Assembly: GCA_016617855.1 (NCBI GenBank)
Contig: JAECUM010003199.1
Span: 1 to 64,000 of the forward strand
Direction: 5' to 3'
Origin: Megalonaias nervosa
Taxonomy: Eukaryota; Mollusca; Bivalvia; Unionida; Unionidae
DNA length: 64,000 nucleotides
Part shown: one piece after another, positions 58,930 through 64,000 of the stretch
Layout of the letters: each line of letters opens with the position of its first letter
Position numbering within the stretch: position 1 is the first letter of the stretch
Position numbers and translations under genes: made by a program
Notes under the pieces: generated by a model
Told to the model about the DNA's origin: nothing
Database searches by the model: none
Seen by the model: the letters and a program-made list of their open reading frames with translations, nothing else

Positions 58930-60257
58930 TTACATTTGAGTTCAGGCTATAATATTTGATATTACCATGTATAACAGTTGAATTCTGGCCCAGATATTTT
59001 GTATTTTCCAGTGATGGAACTTAATACAAAAGCTTTCTGTAAAATTGAACATAAAAAGAGACTCAGGCAGACAAGTTTAAACTCAACACTGTTCAATAGT
59101 TGAACATACACAGGGACTCAGTGTAGACAAGTTTGAACTCAACACATTTCTTTAATTGAACATACACAGGGAATCAGTGTAGATAAGATTGAGCCCAATA
59201 CAATTCTATCACAGTTCTATAATTGACTCCAAATAAAAGTATCAAGAAATCACAGATTTTAATTGTTCTTGAATTTTAGAACAATATTCATATGTATAGT
59301 GCCTTATCAAAGTCAGACATGATGACTCATCCTCCTAAATATATATTTAATCAATTAGACTCGGATTGTCATTGGTTGTAGATTTGACTTTTATTTGTTT
59401 TGTAGAAAATCCTCTCGCAAAAGATAACTGATCACTAGTACTGTGAATTAGCATTTTACGTATTTGACATGATGTCTGGGTATTTTTCTTTTATATCTGT
59501 ACATCTCTGTACTTTGTAATTATCTTCCACAAATCATTTGCAGTTATCTTCCATATATCCTAGACAATGTACTTGGTAATTACCTTCTACAGTTCTTTTG
59601 TAATATTTGTATTTAGCAAAATATTTGTCCCTATCAGTTGGTTGAAAATAAAAGCAATCTGGCAGGTCACAATCTTCCTCATACATTGAGAATAAAAGTG
59701 GTTGGACAAGGTATAAATTGTAAGCGGTCTGACAGGCCACAGACTTCCTCATATCTTTAAGAAAAAAGTAGTCTAATTTTTAGCAAGAAATTTTAAGTGG
59801 TCTGACAAATCATAGTCTTCATCATACCTCAAAAATAAAAGTGGTCTGATCAGTTGTGTAATAAGAAATTGATGAATTCCCATTAAAACTGAATTATGGG
59901 TCCCCTTCCCATTAAAATTTTGCATGTTTGATGGGAATTTTTGGCCTTCACTGGGCTTGGACCACTCTGGAGTTGCAGGGTTTTCTTGGGCAGTTTATAT
60001 GCCACTTGGTCTTAAAGGCTACAGATTTCCTGATATCTGGACAATAAAAATGACAGGTTATAGACTTTATAATCATACTTTGCTAATGCCTACTAATTCA
60101 TGCCTACTAATTATGGTCAAAGGCAATAACTTTGATACTAGCACGTGCATTCTTGCAGACTGGAAACAGTTGTATGTGTAAAATATGGCATGACTTTATG
60201 CAAACTTTTTGCTGTTTATCACGCTGCTTGATTTCTGCACCATTCCCAACATTAAAT
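58930..60257. other. Non-coding DNA
   Basis: Short degenerate repeats only (around CTCAACACATTTC near 59090-59200 and GGTCTGACAGGCCACA near 59650-59850). No gene supported. Confidence 0.5.
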
Positions 60258-60259
60258 TA

Positions 60260-62038
60260 CCATATATACTCGCGTATAAGCCAAAGAATTTAGGAAAAAA
60301 AATAAAGCCTTGAAGAAGGGGGGTCGGCTCATCTGTGGGCCAAGGTCAAAGTCTGAAAATTTTAGAGCTTTTCTTCTCGATTACCAGTATTTATTGTTAC
60401 TGTCGATCACCGAAGATGAGATCACATGCCTAATGATGCCACATGGCTCATGTGATATGTGCTGTCTTGAAGTGAAATAAGTATTTTTTCTAACTTTACT
60501 GGTAGGATAAGGAATGAAAAACATGTATTACCATATTTGACATCTATTTGACAGATGTCCACCCACCAGAAAATGCAGCCATACATGTTATTTGAGCCAC
60601 GGTGGTACGTGTATTTTCCAAAAGAACCGCCATATTAGTAATCTCCCAATGAAGTATTTAACCCTCAACTAATCAGTAATCATTAAACTCTGCAGTACTG
60701 TACAAATGCACACTAGCTTATTTCAGTGTTAATATGAAAAGAAACTATGGTAAATAAAAAGATTTAAGAATTACGATACTGAAGGTATTTATGACACAAC
60801 CATTTTGGTGTGGAGAGTCATGTACATGTACGATAGTCTTATAGCAACCATAGCGAGAGGCTCCATAGGGGTTTGTTGCACACACGCCTAGGAAGGGTAA
60901 ATAACAGGCAAGTAGCATATACGAGTCAGCATGATTAATTGTTAAAAATATAATTTGAGGGATTTCTTTGACAGGTGTTTTAGAAGTAAAAGGCAGCCAC
61001 AGTTTATCTTCTACTGTTATTTAGTTGTTTGTATAGCAAAGTGGTTTGTTTCTTGTATGTGTTGTACAATAACTACCGGTACACTTAATCTGTGGTAAAT
61101 GCCTCAAGGATTTTGTAGCACAATGCCTCTGAATTTACTAATATATACCTACTCTCAGATGTATTGTTTAATGAGATAAGGTAGTGGACATGGTTTCTGC
61201 TCAAAGTTATAACTGTCACAATACTTGAACAATGTCCACGCTGAAAACCAATCATATTTTGGTCAACTGAATCACGTTACCGGCAGTTTAAAAAAACCAA
61301 TAAAAAAAACAAAAACAATGATCAATAATTATCCAACACAAATTGATAACCAACCACCCATGGGAAAAATTACAGGATAAGGTATAAATAGGATACTACC
61401 ACAATAAAAAATCATTTCAGTTTAATCTTTCCTGAAGTTTATATTCAATCAGATAAAATGAGTAGTGTTGGAAGTAAAAGAAAGTGTTCTGCTTATGATG
61501 CAGCATTCAAACTTAAAGTATTTGAATATGCAAAAGCAAATAACAACTGTGCTGCAGCACGCGAATTTTGTGTGAACGAGAAGCAGAATGACACACTATT
61601 GGATGACAATGATGACATATACGATGACAGCATGCCCATAACAGAAGCCGAGTTTTATGAACTGTTTGGCAATTCCGATACCGAACCAGATTTTGAAGGA
61701 TTCTGAATGTGATAAAACTTTTATAATTCAGGATTTTAGTATGTGGACATTATTATTTCAATTATTATTTAACATTGAAGATAAATTGTTTTTATTTCGA
61801 CATATAAACTAGATTTCTTACTTTCATTTTCGTTAAGTTTGAAGACAATATTTATTTTAGTAATGTGATTTGCCTAAATAAATGTACTGGTATTTAGAAC
61901 TCACTTTGTGCATTTTGTGATGTAGTCATGAACTTATGGGTCGGCTTATGCACGGGTCATGCAATTTTTCCTATTTCTACCTAGTCAAGTTGGGGGGTCG
62001 GCTTATACGCGAATGGGCTTATATGCGAGTATATACGG
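60260..62038 (+). mobile_element. Pogo/Tc2-type non-autonomous TIR transposon
   Basis: Ends CCATATATACTCGCGTATAA (left) and TTATATGCGAGTATATACGG (right) are inverted repeats, flanked by TA at 60258-60259 and 62039-62040. Inside each end a GGTCGGCT word repeats the pattern. The TA duplication and the encoded DNA-binding fragment point to the Tc1/mariner-pogo superfamily. At 1.78 kb with no catalytic domain it is a deletion derivative. Confidence 0.85.
61458..61706 (+). pseudogene. Pogo-type transposase relic: N-terminal DNA-binding part joined to C-terminal tail
   Basis: An 82-codon open frame. Residues 7-40 (KRKCSYD-like: KRKCSAYDAAFKLKVFEYAK, then NNCAAAREFCVNEKQ) fit the Brinker/CENP-B-type helix-turn-helix at the start of pogo-family proteins. 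It then jumps to an acidic tail ending ELFGNSDTEPDFEGF, which resembles the C-terminus of the same proteins. The whole DDE core is missing, so the internal deletion was in frame. The product, if made, could bind TIRs without cutting. Confidence 0.7.
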
Positions 62039-62339
62039 TAATCATCATTGTCTTCACTTTTAAACCCCTCAAAGCCAGCGAGATTTTGACCCACATTTAC
62101 TGTGTATATGTAAATTTTAAAAATGTGGACAGGAGAAAACATCAGATAAACATAACACTTACCAATTGGCATTTAAGTTGATCCTGAAAGTAATTGGGTT
62201 TCATTTGTCACTTTTATGTCAATGTCATTTGACAAACATAACATCAGACACATCATAACATCACATTGTATATGAGGCCTGTTCTGTAAGTAAGTAATGC
62301 TTTAGAACTTAATCTAATTTTACTTACAATAAACAATAG

Positions 62340-62872
62340 AAATTGCTAAGGTAATATTAAATTTAACTGACTCATTGGCCAAAATAATATTAACTTCAGT
62401 TTAACTAACTCATTGGCCAAAATAATATTATCTTCAGTTTAACTGACTCAGTGGCCAAAATAATATGAACTTAAGTTTAACTGACTCAGTGGCCAAAATA
62501 ATATGAACTTAAGTTTAACTGAGTCAATGGCCAAAATAATATTAACTTCAGTTTAACTGATACAATGGCCAAAATAATATTAACTTAACTTTAACTGATA
62601 CAATGGCCAAAATAATATTAACTTAAGTTTAACTGACTCGTTGGCCAAAATAATATTAACTTCATTTTAACTGACTCATTGGCCAAATAATATTAACTTC
62701 AGTTTAACTGACTCATTGGCCAAAATAATATTAACTTCAGTTTAACTGACTCATTGGCCGAAATAATACTAACTTCAGTTTAACTGGCTCAATGGTTAAA
62801 ATAATATTATCTTCAGTTTAACTGACTTATTGGTTAAAATAATATTAACTTAAGTTTAACTGACTCATTGAA
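62340..62872. repeat. 38-bp minisatellite
   Basis: TTTAACTGACTCATTGGCCA plus AAATAATATTAACTTCAG, about 14 copies. Confidence 0.95.
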
Positions 62873-62944
62873 GAGCCTTAGTCATAGTATTTCAGTGTGG
62901 CAGAACATAACTGGGACACTGTGTATATTCTACCAGCCAAGCCA

Positions 62945-63980
62945 GAATACATGCCACTTAATACAATAATTACCAGCCATGTCACAACCACATGCCACTG
63001 AAATACACTAAGTACCAGCCATGCCAGAAGTACATGCCACTTAAATACATTAAGTACCAGCCATGTCACAACCACATGCCACTTAAATACACTAGGTACC
63101 AGCCATACTACAACCGCATGCCACTTAAATACACTAAGTACCAGCCATGTCACAACCACATGCCACTTAAATACACTAAGTACCAGCCTTGCCAGAAGTA
63201 CATGCCATTTAAATACACTAAGTACCAGCCTTGCCAGAAGTACATGCCACTTAAATACACTAAGTACCAGCCTTGCCAGAAGTACATGCCACTTAAATAC
63301 AGTAAGTACCAGCCTTGCCAGAAGTACATGCCATTTAAATACACTAAGTACCAGCCTTGCCAGAAGTACATGCCACTTAAATACACTAAGTACCAGCCTT
63401 GCCAGAAGTACATGCCATTTAAATACACTAAGTACCAGCCTTGCCAGAAGTACATGCCATTTAAATACACTAAGTACCAGCCATGTCACAACCACATGCC
63501 ACTTAAATACACTAAGTACCAGCCTTGCCAGAAGTACATGCCATTTAAATACACTAAGTACCAGCCATGCCAGAAGTACATGCCATTTAAATACACTAAG
63601 TACCAGCGTTGCCAGAAGTACATGCCATTTAAATACACTAAGTACCAGCCTTGCCAGAAGTACATGCCATTTAAATACACTAAGTACCAGCCTTGCCAGA
63701 AGTACATGCCATTTAAATACACTAAGTACCAGCCTTGCCAGAAGTACATGCCATTTAAATACACTAAGTACCAGCCTTGCCAGAAGTACATGCCATTTAA
63801 ATATACTAAGTACCAGCCTTGCCAGAAGTACATGCCATTTAAATACACTAAGTACCAGCCTTGCCAGAAGTACATGCCTTTTAAATACACTAAGTACCAG
63901 CCTTGCCAGAAGTACATGCCATTTAAATACACTAAGTACCAGCCTTGCCAGAAGTACATGCCATTTAAATACACTAAGGC
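62945..63980. repeat. 42-bp minisatellite, about 24 copies
   Basis: ATGCCATTTAAATACACTAA plus GTACCAGCCTTGCCAGAAGTAC. The plus strand reads one long frame of 14-residue repeats (MPFKYTKYQPCQKY) from 62992 to 63999, and the minus strand also stays open. Unit length divisible by three explains both. The array becomes more uniform towards the right. Confidence 0.95.
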
Positions 63981-64000
63981 TTGTATAAATCCTTACTAGG

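Larger units (their letters stand above)
54747..64000 (+). other. Probable intron 4 (runs off the window)
   Basis: No exon encoding the next GH35 block was found down to the window end, so the intron is at least 9.2 kb or the gene is incomplete. The DNA is dominated by minisatellites, a SINE and a pogo-like element, listed separately. Confidence 0.5.

Noticed and set aside
58321..58939. Three long frames of 190-201 codons on both strands
   Set aside because: A 48-bp array without stops in several phases; no start context or unique sequence.

Overview
The window is animal nuclear DNA. It holds split exons with GT/AG borders, tRNA-derived SINEs, TIR transposons, a solo LTR, and an extreme density of microsatellites and minisatellites. 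Intronic repeats around 51-52 kb and 55-57 kb look like families I associate with molluscan, especially bivalve, genomes, so a mollusc is my best guess; this is inference only.

Layout. 1-15.5 kb: mostly non-coding, with (AT)n tracts, a SINE, a 166-bp hAT-type MITE with an 8-bp target duplication, an 82-bp minisatellite, and two inverted copies of an unnamed ~0.5 kb repeat. 15.5-33.9 kb: a complete but decayed 18.4-kb Polinton/Maverick (adintovirus-like) element. It has ~260-bp terminal inverted repeats and a flanking TTGTAG duplication. 34-36.9 kb: little coding content apart from a possible membrane-protein relic. 36.9-54.8 kb: first four recognised exons of a GH35 beta-galactosidase-1-like gene on the + strand, in very large introns. 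54.8-64 kb: probably intron 4, packed with minisatellites, plus an inverted SINE and a 1.78-kb pogo/Tc2-type TIR element.

The Polinton. From left to right: packaging ATPase (-), zinc-ribbon/PLA2 protein (+), rve-type integrase (+), a long fused B-family DNA polymerase / SF1 helicase / HNH-like zinc nuclease gene (-), a small zinc protein (+), a NUMOD/HNH endonuclease (+), a spacer of three ~265-bp repeats plus a tRNA-like SINE head, a small unknown gene in Ser-Asp/TTCAGA-rich DNA (+), then a late block all on the minus strand. The late block has a surface-protein candidate, a membrane protein, a fiber-like protein, an adenain-type protease, a hydrophobic virion protein, a capsid-protein candidate, a basic protein, and a tandemly duplicated late gene. 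Integrase plus TIRs would insert the element. Polymerase-helicase would replicate it. ATPase, capsid candidate and protease would package and mature particles. Most large genes carry stops or frameshifts, and a solo LTR sits inside the polymerase palm, so this copy is a fossil. Several small late frames (basic protein, hydrophobic protein, protease, small zinc protein) are still open.

All family assignments come from reading motifs by eye. No search was run.
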